A stretch of 64,000 nt of DNA from Pyrinomonadaceae bacterium (GTDB lineage: Bacteria > Acidobacteriota > Blastocatellia > Pyrinomonadales > Pyrinomonadaceae): assembly GCA_019694395.1 (NCBI GenBank), contig JAIBCC010000016.1:1-64000 (forward strand), read 5' to 3'. The position numbers were made by a program, and so were the translations under genes. Below are positions 8,750 to 17,472 of this stretch, in pieces; the first letter of the stretch is position 1; every line of letters starts with the position of its first letter. The notes beneath the pieces are model-generated. The model did not search any database and was not told the origin of the DNA. It was given only the letters and a program-made list of their open reading frames with translations.

Positions 8750-11700
8750 TTAGAAGTTAAAACGAGCTGCAAATTGCATAACTCTTGGAGTGTTGGTGCC
8801 GGTAAGCTGTCCAAAAGTAGTGCTGGTAATGCTTGGGAATTGCGAAGCCGGAGTAAAGTATGGATGATTCAAAACGTTGAATGCTTCCGCTCTTAATTCC
8901 AGATTCGTTCTTTCAGTAATGCTAAAGGTTTTGAGCAATGACATATTTAATACAAAGGTGCTCGGACCATTGAATACTGAACGTGACATATTTCCGGTTT
9001 GTCCCGGGTTGACTGCAAAAAATGCCTCACCTGAGAACGAAGTCGGACCATTCACTGAATAACCTTCTGACGCGCGACCGGTGGTCGGATTGATAACAGA
9101 CGGATTGATGTAGTAAATGTTTCCATTTGCTTCAAAGTATCCGACTAAATCCTTGATCTGATCATTGGTCAGATTAGTGAACGGAGTCTGTCTGCCTGAA
9201 CGTCCGTTACGGTTCAGAGTTCCGCCTGTGTAAACAAAGGTGATAGGTGCACCTGATCCCATTTGGAGCAATCCGCCCATTCTCCAACCGCCGAGAATTT
9301 GATTAACGATGCCGCCTTGGTTAAGGAAATATCTTCCTTTACCGAACGGTAAATCATAGATCGCGTTCAGGTTGAAAGTATGAGTTTGATCGTAGTCGGC
9401 GCGTGAAACATCCCATTGTTTATTGAGATTATCAAGATAAGGCTCAATCAATGTTTGTGATGTTCCGATAGCATTGGTCAAGTTTTTAGAGAAGGTGTAG
9501 TTGGCTTGCAAATACAATCCTTTGTCAAAACGACGACGAACTTCCATTTGGACTGAATTGTAGTTATACCAACCATCATTACCAAACCAGTTAGCTACTG
9601 CCGTTCCCGGATTAGGTAACAATTTTAAATACGGAACGTTGTTCGGAGCCGCAGCTGTTGGATGATTGTTAAATCCTCCATTGATGAATGAAACAGCCAA
9701 ATCAGCGGGAGTTCCGCCGGCTAAAGCATTATTGAATGTGGTGGCACTAAGTCCGCCTGTTCCAATGGTCAAACGACCTGCTCCCGGGGTTGCGCCACCG
9801 ACTTGGTTGGCACCAGCGGCGGAACCGTTTTGGAAAATGGTCAAGGCTTGGCATCCAGCCACTGTTGCGGGATTACAGAAAGCAGTTGTTCCGGTCAAAG
9901 CCAGATTTGCTCTGGCACGTTCAAAATCTGTTAAGAATCCATTGCTGCGAATATCAACTTGGTTATAGTCAACACTTCTAGTCAAGTTGTTGCTGCGAGT
10001 TCCAACGTAACGAATTTCAATAGCCGTATTGCCCAAAACTTCACGTTGATAGCCGAAACTGTATTGTTCAACCATCGAGGTTTTGATGTTTGGATCAATA
10101 ATTGAAATAGTCGCAGGCGAACCGGTAGCATACGGTGCAATGTTATTGCTCAAATAAGATTTAGGTAAGGTCGGAATTGTCGGAGCAGTAATAACGGGAG
10201 CGGCACCCGATGATAATCTGAGGTTTAAGTTTGCGCTTGTTCCGGCGGTATTCAACGCACTGACCCCTGTTGAACCGAGACCGGAGTTGTTTGCATTAGC
10301 ATTTCTGATTGATGTAACGATCGAGTCATTGGCATAGATTTGGCTGTATCCGCCACGGAAAGTAGCTTTTCCTTCACCGCCAATAATCCATTTCCAGATA
10401 CCTGAGTCAAAGCCGGTATTGTATGCCAGACCAACTGACGGAGCAAAGTTATTCTTATCAGTTTTGTAATAAGCATAATTCTTTGATCCGGCATTTCCGC
10501 CAACTTGTTGGTAGTTTCCTGTTGGGGTCAAAATAGTAGCAACAGGATCATTACCTGTTAAAACCGGTTCCAGAGCAACCCCGTTGGCAATTCGTAACGC
10601 CGGATATAATTCGTAGCGAAGACCTGCTGTAACAGTCAAATTGCTGCGAAGTTGCCATCTATCCATTGCATAAGCTTGATGATTTTCATAACGGAAAGGT
10701 TGGAATAAGCGGGTTGCCGCAAATCCTGAATTAACATCAGCAATATTAAATGTTTGGCTGGCACCATTAACAATACCGCCTAACAATGACATTAATCCGT
10801 TTGCCGTTCCCAAATTAGTAGTTCCGATTCCACCATAGCTGGTAAAATTAGCAGTTGTAAATTGCGGGGTAGCCGAACCTGTTCCAATAGAGTAAGTAGG
10901 AACAATACCTGCATCATTATAGGAATCAACTTGGTAGTATTGCATTTCTCCGCCAAATCTTAACGAATGACTGCCTTTGACCCAGTCCAAGTTATCACTG
11001 AAAGTGCGGTTTCTGGTTTTTCTACCTTGTGAAAGGAAAGTATTTTCCGGGAATGTTACTAATGGAATTGACAACAAGTAGCTTGGAGATGCGTCCGTTT
11101 TGTCAAAAGGAACATCACTGTTGAAAAATCCGCCAACAAATTCATTGACAATATTCGGAGCAATTGTTCTGACATATCCGAAAGTAAATTGTTGATTAGT
11201 TGAATACTGAATTACATTAGGAATTTCTGAGAACGTAGTTGTATCCGCATCAGGGCGCAAGTTACTTTCTCTGTTCCAGCTATAGATTCCTTTAAAAGAA
11301 TCTCTTTCAGTAGCATTTACATCAACGCGGATAGCATACTGATTACGCTCTTGGTTAGATTTACGGTTAGTTAAACGATAACCTGCCGTATTCAATCCAT
11401 CGCCGCCGGTAAAGTTACTGGCTGTTGCTAATTTTGAAAGAACACGGTTTTGGATAATGGGATCAACTGTAGTCGGAATCCCAGCTAACCCAACTCCGTT
11501 AGCAAATTGCAGAATATTAGAGATGGTGCAGGTCGGAGCAGTTCCGCCGGTCCATTCAGGACAGGTTACGGATGCGCCGCCAACAGTAGTATTGATGGCT
11601 GCACCTTGTGCTCCACGGGTATATTTGAATGCACCGCCTAAAGCAGAAGGAGTCAAAATCGTTCTGGTAATGTTTGAGGCAGTTGATACCGGATCTTTAA

Positions 11701-12688
11701 TTCCTTCATAGCTGAAGAAGAAAAAGCCTTTATCTTTATCAAAAGTCGGACCGCCTTCTCCAAAATGCGGAATAAAAGGAATTGGTCCGCCGATTTTGCC
11801 GCCGAATTGATTTCTGTTTCGGAAAGTTCTCGGACTCTTTAAATTACCAACTTGCTGTCTTCCGGCTAAAACTTCCGTATCGGTTGCTGTATATCTTCCG
11901 GCACGATTGTTGAAAAAACTGTTAGCACCGAAATGTGAATTACGGTTGTAGGCAAACAAAGCTCCTGAAAAATCTTTTGTTCCACGCGGAGTAACCAGTT
12001 TGATCTGGGCACCACCATAACCTTGATCGGCTTCTGTATTTCCGGCAATCAAAGTAAATTCGCTGGTATCGTCAACCGAAGGTCTTCCCGGAGCAAAGTC
12101 TGTAGCATTAGTCCGAATGAATGCGTCCTGAATGTTGATACCATCACGAGTAATATTTGTCATGGTGGTTCTCATTCCGTTAATACTTGTATTTTGGGAA
12201 GGGTTGCTGGCTGTTCCGGCTTGTAATGTGACTAATCCTAACGGATCACGGGTCACAAGCGGTAACGATAAAATTTGCTTGGTGCTGACCGTATTACTGA
12301 TTTGTGTCGTGTTTGAACTGACAACATCTGTTCCTGCTGTAACTGTAACACTTTCTTGGACTTGTCCAACTTCAAGTGTGACCGGCAAAGTAGAGGTTCG
12401 GGCAACGTCCACCTTTACATCAGTAGCAACAAACGTTTTAAATCCTTGTGCAGAAATTGTTAAGGTGTATGTTCCAAAATCCAAAATCGGAAAAAGGAAT
12501 TCACCGTTCTCATTAGTTTTTACAGTTTGGCTTTTACCGGTGCTGGTGTCTTTAGCAATAACTGTTGCTCCCGGTAAGAGTCCGCCATCAGGACTTGAAA
12601 CAGTTCCTGATAAACGCCCTGAAGTTTGAGAAAAAACTAATCCGACACTTAACAAAATCGCAATTATAACGAAAGTTAATTTTTTCAT
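8750..12688 (-). CDS. Oar-like TonB-dependent receptor 1
   Basis: A 1312-residue outer-membrane uptake receptor. The signal peptide ends VFSQ at residue 21. Residues ~24-115 form a carboxypeptidase-regulatory-like (CnaB-type) beta domain (GRLSGTVSSPDGGLLPGATV, GTYTLTISAQGF). A plug domain follows (~120-240) with NITRDGINIQD. The rest is a 22-strand-type barrel with the FGEGG...FFFFSYEG signature near residue 315 and a C-terminal aromatic end (RVMQFAARFNF) expected of BAM substrates. Such proteins import large ligands using TonB energy, and the substrate cannot be read from sequence. AGGAG lies at 12701-12697, 8 nt before the ATG. A sigma-54-type promoter lies at 12817-12831 and activator-like sites further upstream. 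Confidence 0.95.
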   Translation of the reverse strand: MKKLTFVIIAILLSVGLVFSQTSGRLSGTVSSPDGGLLPGATVIAKDTSTGKSQTVKTNENGEFLFPILDFGTYTLTISAQGFKTFVATDVKVDVARTSTLPVTLEVGQVQESVTVTAGTDVVSSNTTQISNTVSTKQILSLPLVTRDPLGLVTLQAGTASNPSQNTSINGMRTTMTNITRDGINIQDAFIRTNATDFAPGRPSVDDTSEFTLIAGNTEADQGYGGAQIKLVTPRGTKDFSGALFAYNRNSHFGANSFFNNRAGRYTATDTEVLAGRQQVGNLKSPRTFRNRNQFGGKIGGPIPFIPHFGEGGPTFDKDKGFFFFSYEGIKDPVSTASNITRTILTPSALGGAFKYTRGAQGAAINTTVGGASVTCPEWTGGTAPTCTISNILQFANGVGLAGIPTTVDPIIQNRVLSKLATASNFTGGDGLNTAGYRLTNRKSNQERNQYAIRVDVNATERDSFKGIYSWNRESNLRPDADTTTFSEIPNVIQYSTNQQFTFGYVRTIAPNIVNEFVGGFFNSDVPFDKTDASPSYLLSIPLVTFPENTFLSQGRKTRNRTFSDNLDWVKGSHSLRFGGEMQYYQVDSYNDAGIVPTYSIGTGSATPQFTTANFTSYGGIGTTNLGTANGLMSLLGGIVNGASQTFNIADVNSGFAATRLFQPFRYENHQAYAMDRWQLRSNLTVTAGLRYELYPALRIANGVALEPVLTGNDPVATILTPTGNYQQVGGNAGSKNYAYYKTDKNNFAPSVGLAYNTGFDSGIWKWIIGGEGKATFRGGYSQIYANDSIVTSIRNANANNSGLGSTGVSALNTAGTSANLNLRLSSGAAPVITAPTIPTLPKSYLSNNIAPYATGSPATISIIDPNIKTSMVEQYSFGYQREVLGNTAIEIRYVGTRSNNLTRSVDYNQVDIRSNGFLTDFERARANLALTGTTAFCNPATVAGCQALTIFQNGSAAGANQVGGATPGAGRLTIGTGGLSATTFNNALAGGTPADLAVSFINGGFNNHPTAAAPNNVPYLKLLPNPGTAVANWFGNDGWYNYNSVQMEVRRRFDKGLYLQANYTFSKNLTNAIGTSQTLIEPYLDNLNKQWDVSRADYDQTHTFNLNAIYDLPFGKGRYFLNQGGIVNQILGGWRMGGLLQMGSGAPITFVYTGGTLNRNGRSGRQTPFTNLTNDQIKDLVGYFEANGNIYYINPSVINPTTGRASEGYSVNGPTSFSGEAFFAVNPGQTGNMSRSVFNGPSTFVLNMSLLKTFSITERTNLELRAEAFNVLNHPYFTPASQFPSITSTTFGQLTGTNTPRVMQFAARFNF

Positions 12689-12816
12689 TTAGTCTCCTGG
12701 TTTTATATTTTGATTCTCTTTTGTGATTAAATTTTCAGTAGTTTTTTTACTTAACTACCGCTTGGCTTTGACAACAAAAAATGCTGAAAAAGTTCAGTAA
12801 CTTGGATTACATTTGT

Positions 12817-12831
12817 GCAATAACTATGCCA
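12817..12831 (-). promoter_or_regulatory. sigma-54-type promoter, TonB receptor 1
   Basis: On the minus strand TGGCAT-AGTTA-TTGC, one base away from the sigma-54 consensus TGGCAC-N5-TTGC, with the invariant GG and GC correctly spaced. The predicted start of transcription is near 12805, leaving a leader of about 115 nt. Confidence 0.7.
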
Positions 12832-12966
12832 ATTTTAGAAAGGTTTAAGCGTAAAAATGGTAAAAAATAGGACAGAATCCAGATTTTTGAACAGTGTTTT
12901 CAATTATTTACAAGGAGCACAAAAAGAGAATAATTTTTTTTTAGGTCGGTAATTTCAAGAGTAAAT

Positions 12967-12982
12967 ATCCAATGGTTTGGAT
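12967..12982. promoter_or_regulatory. activator-like inverted repeat, TonB receptor 1
   Basis: Perfect ATCCAA-TGGT-TTGGAT, 136 bp upstream of the -24 element. A further ATCCAA half-site follows at 12986-12991 and a degenerate copy lies at 12877-12892 (ATCCAG-ATTT-TTGAAC). The same 6-4-6 repeat, perfect, is found upstream of receptor 3. Confidence 0.6.
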
Positions 12983-13139
12983 TGTATCCAACAGAGTGTT
13001 TTTGAGTAAATTTCGAAAAATGAATTTTCGGATTTTCTCCGAATTTCTAAACGAATTTTTTGTTTGTATTGAGGAATAATAACAATGACGAGGGACTTAT
13101 TTTTGGTCAGAAAACGGCAAATCTATTTAAAATTTGAGT

Positions 13140-13169
13140 AAAAAGAGAGAAGGCATTTAACCTTCTCTC
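13140..13169 (-). terminator. rho-independent terminator of TonB receptor 2
   Basis: Perfect 9-bp arms GAGAGAAGG / CCTTCTCTC (13145-13153 and 13161-13169) with a 7-nt loop and a U run on the minus strand (A at 13140-13144). It lies 23 bp past the stop codon. Confidence 0.88.
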
Positions 13170-13191
13170 AAATGACGATCAATGTCCAATT

Positions 13192-16100
13192 TTAGAAATC
13201 ATACCGCAAAGCGAACTGCATAACTCGCGGAGAACTTTGGGAGCCTGTAATACGTCCAAACGTGGTTGAGTTAAGAGTAAGATCAGGTGCACCAAAGAAG
13301 TTACTGTTCGTTAAGTTATAGGCTTCGGCACGAAATGTTATAAAGTGATTTTCTGCCCATGGCGCTTTGAATTTTTTTGATAAAACTGCATCAATATCAA
13401 AGAATCCTTGAGTGCGGAAAATATTTCTGTTCCCAACTTCGCCGTGTCTTGGATAACGTAAAGATGCCATAACGGCTGCTGCATCGGCAAAGTATTGAAT
13501 ACCGGTTCCTTGGTCACGAATATTAGTTGCAAAGTTAGTATTGCTGCCTGTCAAAACTGACGGAACTCCTGCATTTGCCCCTGTAAATTCCGTAACCGAC
13601 CAGGCTAAAGAATATGAAGTAACAGGTAAACCTGAACGTGCTGTGAGAATACCTGAAAGAGTCCATCCGCCAACCAGAGCATTAGCCCACTTGGGCATAT
13701 TTCCGCCAAAAGCTCTTCCCCGACCGATTGGAAGCTCCCAAATACCATTGGCATTAAAGAGATGACGAATATCAAAATCGGCGTTACCGCGACCGGCAGT
13801 AGTATTGAGCGCATCAAAAACCAAGCCTTCAGAGACAGCATTCGTTATGTTTGATTGATTATCAATTGAATGCGACCAGGTATAGTTGGCATCAAACTGA
13901 AATCCTTTTGAGAAACGTTTGCGTAAACTGACAAGCATTGCATTGTAGTTTGAATAGCCTTGATTCGTTACATAAGCATTTACCGCAAATTGTGAGCCTA
14001 ATCCGACATTTGGATTAAGTAATCCATTTTGGAATAAAACGGTAACCACATCAGCAGTTCCGCCTTGAGCAACTAAATCAGGAATAAAGTTAGCTAACAG
14101 CTGTGTGCAGTTTGCGCCTAATCCAAATTGATTACAGTTTGCTCCGTATGTGGCATTTGCTGCTGATTTTATTTGATTTTCCAACCAGGGCTGCGGAGTC
14201 AGCGAAGAAACAGCAACTCCGGCATTCAATTGAGCTTGAACCGCATTAAGCGCAGCTATCATAAATTGACCGGAAGCCGGATCTTTGAAATCCACTATCT
14301 GCGAAGCGTCTGATTGCGCAAAGAGTTTACGGGCTTTTCTTCCAACATATGAAGTCGTCAAAATCATATTACCCGGCACTTCGCGCTGGTAGGTCAAATT
14401 CCATTGATATGAATATGGAATTTGGAAATTCTGAGCGACTGCATAGTTGTAACTTCCGGTTGCCAATCCTTCAGCATCTGGCGTAAATGGTTTGGTAATG
14501 GTCGGCGCAACATTCTGAACAGGTAAGCTGTTAATGCCGGTAAATCTCGGATCTGTCAAAAGAGCCGTTACCGGATTCAGATTACCGAATGTTCTTGAAG
14601 CGTTATTATCAAACAAATATCCAAGTTGATTTTGAATAAAGGTAATAGCACCACCTACCCGGTCATAAACCATCGAAGCGCCGCCGCTGATAACGGTTTT
14701 TCGATTTCCGAATATCGTGCCCAAGAAACCGTTTTCAAATGCCGGATTATAAGAAAAACCGAATCGCGGTGCAAAATTATTTTTATCGGTAGCATACATC
14801 GGTCTTCCGTTATTAGCTTTACCGATCAAATTGTATGACAAAAGCGGAGTAGCATTTACACCACTGATTCCAGCCTGACCATTGGCAATTCTTTTGGCAA
14901 GCAGTGCCTCAAAGTCGACATCGTTTCCTGACTGGAGCCCATTTTTTTCATACGGAGCCGGATACAGATAGTAACGGAAACCTAAATTCAAGGTTAAATC
15001 ATTACGTATCCGCCAATTATCCTGAGCATAAAACTCATATTCGTTGTAAACGTAATCAGTTGTTCTTCCGCTTCCAAGAGGATTCACGGTTCCATCCGTC
15101 TGATATGTGTAGTTTGTGTTTAAGGAAGCCAATCTTCCCAAAAGGAAAGTAAAAGCCGAATCAAAATTCGACGTTGCAGTTGAGCTGCCCGGACGAAGTC
15201 TGTTCGGATCGTCATTTCCGGCAGCAGTTGAACCTAAAGTCGGACGCAGGGAAGCGTTAAGTGTGGTGGTTAAACCGCCAAGTCCTAAACTTGCAAAATT
15301 AAAGTCATTAATTAAAGTTGATCTTTGACGAATCGGTTTAAACTGTGCGCCGAACTGAATAGTGTGTGAACTAACTGTCCAGGTGACATCATCACGAAAT
15401 GTCGGGGTGGTAACATAACGATTTTGGAAACTGATGCTGGCAAACGGACTGCTGATCACCGGAAAGGTAAAACTGGTCGGAAATGCTGCAGAGGTCGGGA
15501 CAGGGAAGTCCCAGGCTTGTTTTGAAACTCCGGCAGTTATGATGTTGGTAAGTGAAGAATTAATAACCCAGGTATGTCCGGCAGCGATCTGATAACTTTT
15601 ATCGATCAGCTGAGCACTGTCGCCGTCACCCGGAAATAATTCAATTGAGTTGGTTTGAGCATTTCTTGTAATCGTCGCCCGTCCGAATAAGGTTTGATTT
15701 TTGGAAATATTCCAGTCAATTCGCGGAGTGTAAGTGTTATTACTCAGGGTTACAGGCGCATTGAATCTGTAAAGCCCCGTATTAATTCCATCTCCTCCGG
15801 TAAAATCATTCGCTAACGGATAACGATTATTGATAAATGTTAATAGAGCTTGATTAACACCAACCCCTCTGGGATCAAGCGCAGCAACCTGTGCTTGGGT
15901 CAAAAAAGTAATACATTGCGGATTGGTATCCAGACGAACCTGTCCAATCGGAATTGCCGAGCAGCCTGGAGCATCATTTAAGAAACCGATTCTGCCTTCA
16001 CGCAAATTCTGTAACGGAACAGTTCGGGTGACCGAGGTTTGCGATGCATCGCGCCGTCCTTCGTAATCAAAGAAAAAGAAAATTTTATCTTTTCCGCTTT

Positions 16101-17058
16101 TGAACATCGGTCCGCCTTCGCCGAAATTAGGAAGCGTCAACGGTCCGCCGATACTGGCTCCAAATTGATTTCTTAATAATTTTGGTCGGGCAACTCCATT
16201 TTTGTTGTTAAAGAAACTATTAGCCGAAGTTGCATTGGTTCGATAGTATTCGCGTAATGAACCGTGATATTGGTTATTACCGGATTTAGTGGACAATTGA
16301 ATTTGTCCGCCGCTGCTGCGTCCTTCCGACGCATTCGGATTCGTTGTTACGGCTCTAAATTCCTGAACCGAATCAATCGGTAAATTCCCGACTGTCACAA
16401 ATGCCTGTCCGGTTGCCTGATCATTGGCATCAATTCCATCAACTGTAATATTTCCCTGGTCAGCGCGTGCTCCGGTGACTGAACCGACCCGGTTGGTTGC
16501 ACCTGTGCCGACGTTATTACCGATAACGCCTGGTTGCAAACCGATCAAAGCTGCCGGATTATCACGAAGTTGAATTGGCAGTTCGCGTAATTGTCGGCTG
16601 CCGATAACATTTCCGATACTGGCATCGGAAGTGTTCAACGTCGCATCGCCGGAAGTTGTTGAAACTTCGACCGTTCCAGAAACTTGTCCGGTGGTCAATT
16701 GAACATTTTGAGTCTGAATTTGTCCGATACCGAGCTGAACGTCATTTAAAACATAGGTTTGAAAGCCCTGTGCAGTAAAAGTCAGTTTATAACCGACGCC
16801 CGGTTGGATATTATTAAAAGTATAAACACCTTGATCATTTGATTTGGTGGTTATTTCCCTTGAGGTTTTAGTGTCTGTTAATTTTACCTCGACTCCGGGA
16901 ACTAAACCTCCGTTTAAATCAGTTACAACTCCAGTCACCCCGGAAACAGCTTGTCCCCAAGCAATGAGAGGAGAAATTAATAAAAGCAGCGACATCATCA
17001 ATAATGATGATATTTTTTTTGTTTTTTCGATTATTGCGTCGCTAAAATTCAAAACCAT
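13192..17058 (-). CDS. Oar-like TonB-dependent receptor 2
   Basis: A 1288-residue outer-membrane receptor. The ATG at 17058 is chosen because AAGGAG lies 7 nt before it; the in-frame ATGs at 17079 and 17064 lack usable spacing. The N-terminus is an extended, basic signal sequence whose core is SSLLMMSLLLLISPLIAWGQ. A CnaB-type domain follows (GVTGVVTDLNGGLVPGVEV), then a plug with NITVDGIDAND and QEFRAVTTNPNASEGRSSGGQ, then the barrel with FGEGG...FFFFDYEGRRD and the C-terminal RVMQFALRYDF. It is clearly related to receptor 1, especially at the C-terminus. The substrate is unknown. The upstream region has a sigma-54-type promoter (17116-17130), degenerate activator-like repeats and a separate GATAATT palindrome. 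Confidence 0.95.
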   Translation of the reverse strand: MVLNFSDAIIEKTKKISSLLMMSLLLLISPLIAWGQAVSGVTGVVTDLNGGLVPGVEVKLTDTKTSREITTKSNDQGVYTFNNIQPGVGYKLTFTAQGFQTYVLNDVQLGIGQIQTQNVQLTTGQVSGTVEVSTTSGDATLNTSDASIGNVIGSRQLRELPIQLRDNPAALIGLQPGVIGNNVGTGATNRVGSVTGARADQGNITVDGIDANDQATGQAFVTVGNLPIDSVQEFRAVTTNPNASEGRSSGGQIQLSTKSGNNQYHGSLREYYRTNATSANSFFNNKNGVARPKLLRNQFGASIGGPLTLPNFGEGGPMFKSGKDKIFFFFDYEGRRDASQTSVTRTVPLQNLREGRIGFLNDAPGCSAIPIGQVRLDTNPQCITFLTQAQVAALDPRGVGVNQALLTFINNRYPLANDFTGGDGINTGLYRFNAPVTLSNNTYTPRIDWNISKNQTLFGRATITRNAQTNSIELFPGDGDSAQLIDKSYQIAAGHTWVINSSLTNIITAGVSKQAWDFPVPTSAAFPTSFTFPVISSPFASISFQNRYVTTPTFRDDVTWTVSSHTIQFGAQFKPIRQRSTLINDFNFASLGLGGLTTTLNASLRPTLGSTAAGNDDPNRLRPGSSTATSNFDSAFTFLLGRLASLNTNYTYQTDGTVNPLGSGRTTDYVYNEYEFYAQDNWRIRNDLTLNLGFRYYLYPAPYEKNGLQSGNDVDFEALLAKRIANGQAGISGVNATPLLSYNLIGKANNGRPMYATDKNNFAPRFGFSYNPAFENGFLGTIFGNRKTVISGGASMVYDRVGGAITFIQNQLGYLFDNNASRTFGNLNPVTALLTDPRFTGINSLPVQNVAPTITKPFTPDAEGLATGSYNYAVAQNFQIPYSYQWNLTYQREVPGNMILTTSYVGRKARKLFAQSDASQIVDFKDPASGQFMIAALNAVQAQLNAGVAVSSLTPQPWLENQIKSAANATYGANCNQFGLGANCTQLLANFIPDLVAQGGTADVVTVLFQNGLLNPNVGLGSQFAVNAYVTNQGYSNYNAMLVSLRKRFSKGFQFDANYTWSHSIDNQSNITNAVSEGLVFDALNTTAGRGNADFDIRHLFNANGIWELPIGRGRAFGGNMPKWANALVGGWTLSGILTARSGLPVTSYSLAWSVTEFTGANAGVPSVLTGSNTNFATNIRDQGTGIQYFADAAAVMASLRYPRHGEVGNRNIFRTQGFFDIDAVLSKKFKAPWAENHFITFRAEAYNLTNSNFFGAPDLTLNSTTFGRITGSQSSPRVMQFALRYDF

Positions 17059-17115
17059 ACCCATACTCCTTGATTTCATTTTTTGAATATTTACTAAATT
17101 AGCGAATTTTCTATG

Positions 17116-17130
17116 GCAATAATTGTTCCA
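17116..17130 (-). promoter_or_regulatory. sigma-54-type promoter, TonB receptor 2
   Basis: On the minus strand TGGAAC-AATTA-TTGC, one mismatch to TGGCAC-N5-TTGC, with GG and GC intact. The predicted start near 17104 gives a leader of about 46 nt to the ATG at 17058. Confidence 0.68.
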
Positions 17131-17170
17131 AACTCAGAATTCCTTAATTTATTGAGATTTAAAAAATGTT

Positions 17171-17189
17171 TGTAGGAGATATTCCTACA
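17171..17189. promoter_or_regulatory. inverted repeat TGTAGGA-N5-TCCTACA
   Basis: A perfect 7-5-7 palindrome about 40-60 bp upstream of the -24 element of the receptor 2 promoter. It could be an operator. I found no second copy in the regions I scanned. Confidence 0.4.
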
Positions 17190-17204
17190 AAAAAATGGGC
17201 ATAT

Positions 17205-17253
17205 ATTCAAAAAAGTGGAAAATGTGGGTCTTGAGACATCTCAAACATTGGAT
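17205..17253. promoter_or_regulatory. two degenerate activator-like repeats, TonB receptor 2
   Basis: ATCTCA-AACA-TTGGAT at 17238-17253 (two mismatches to ATCCAA-N4-TTGGAT) and ATTCAA-AAAA-GTGGAA at 17205-17220 (three mismatches). The centres are 33 bp apart, about three helical turns, and 75-125 bp upstream of the -24 element. On their own these would be weak; the position is what supports them. Confidence 0.4.
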
Positions 17254-17304
17254 TATATCTAATATAATGAATAAATAGAGCTACCTTTGGGTAATTTGTT
17301 TGAC

Positions 17305-17325
17305 GATAATTGAGAGGCAATTATC
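17305..17325. promoter_or_regulatory. GATAATTG-N5-CAATTATC palindrome
   Basis: Perfect 8-5-8 inverted repeat about 175 bp upstream of the receptor 2 promoter. An equivalent palindrome with the same outer bases (GATAATTA-N5-TAATTATC) lies at 32522-32542 upstream of receptor 4. Confidence 0.5.
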
Positions 17326-17393
17326 AGACATTATCTGACAAATAAATTTTGAAATTAATAGATCAGGTAAAAGCAGAATGGATGGTTGAATGT

Positions 17394-17444
17394 AAAAAAG
17401 ATAGTTTCAACATCCATTATTCGGGATGAAAAAACTATCTTTTT
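17394..17444 (-). terminator. terminator after the M1 peptidase gene
   Basis: Perfect 13-bp arms (17395-17407 and 17432-17444, core AAGATAGTTT / AAACTATCTT) with an inner CATCC/GGATG stem. Both ends carry A/T runs, so it could work in either direction. It lies 29 bp after the M1 stop codon and insulates the receptor 2 regulatory region. Confidence 0.85.
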
Positions 17445-17472
17445 GAATAGGGCAGTAGATATTTTCAGGAAC

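Larger units (their letters stand above)
12689..13139 (-). promoter_or_regulatory. regulatory region of TonB receptor 1
   Basis: A long gene-free AT-rich stretch. It holds, in the direction of transcription, a perfect activator-like inverted repeat (12967-12982), a weaker one (12877-12892), a -24/-12 promoter (12817-12831) and a leader of about 115 nt that could form small hairpins (for example GTAGTT/AACTAC). No open reading frame of note. Confidence 0.6.

Noticed and set aside
17305-17325. Fur box
   Set aside because: The ends (GATAAT...ATTATC) fit, but the palindrome is 21 bp with a GC-containing 5-bp centre instead of the 19-bp Fur pattern; called only as an unknown operator.
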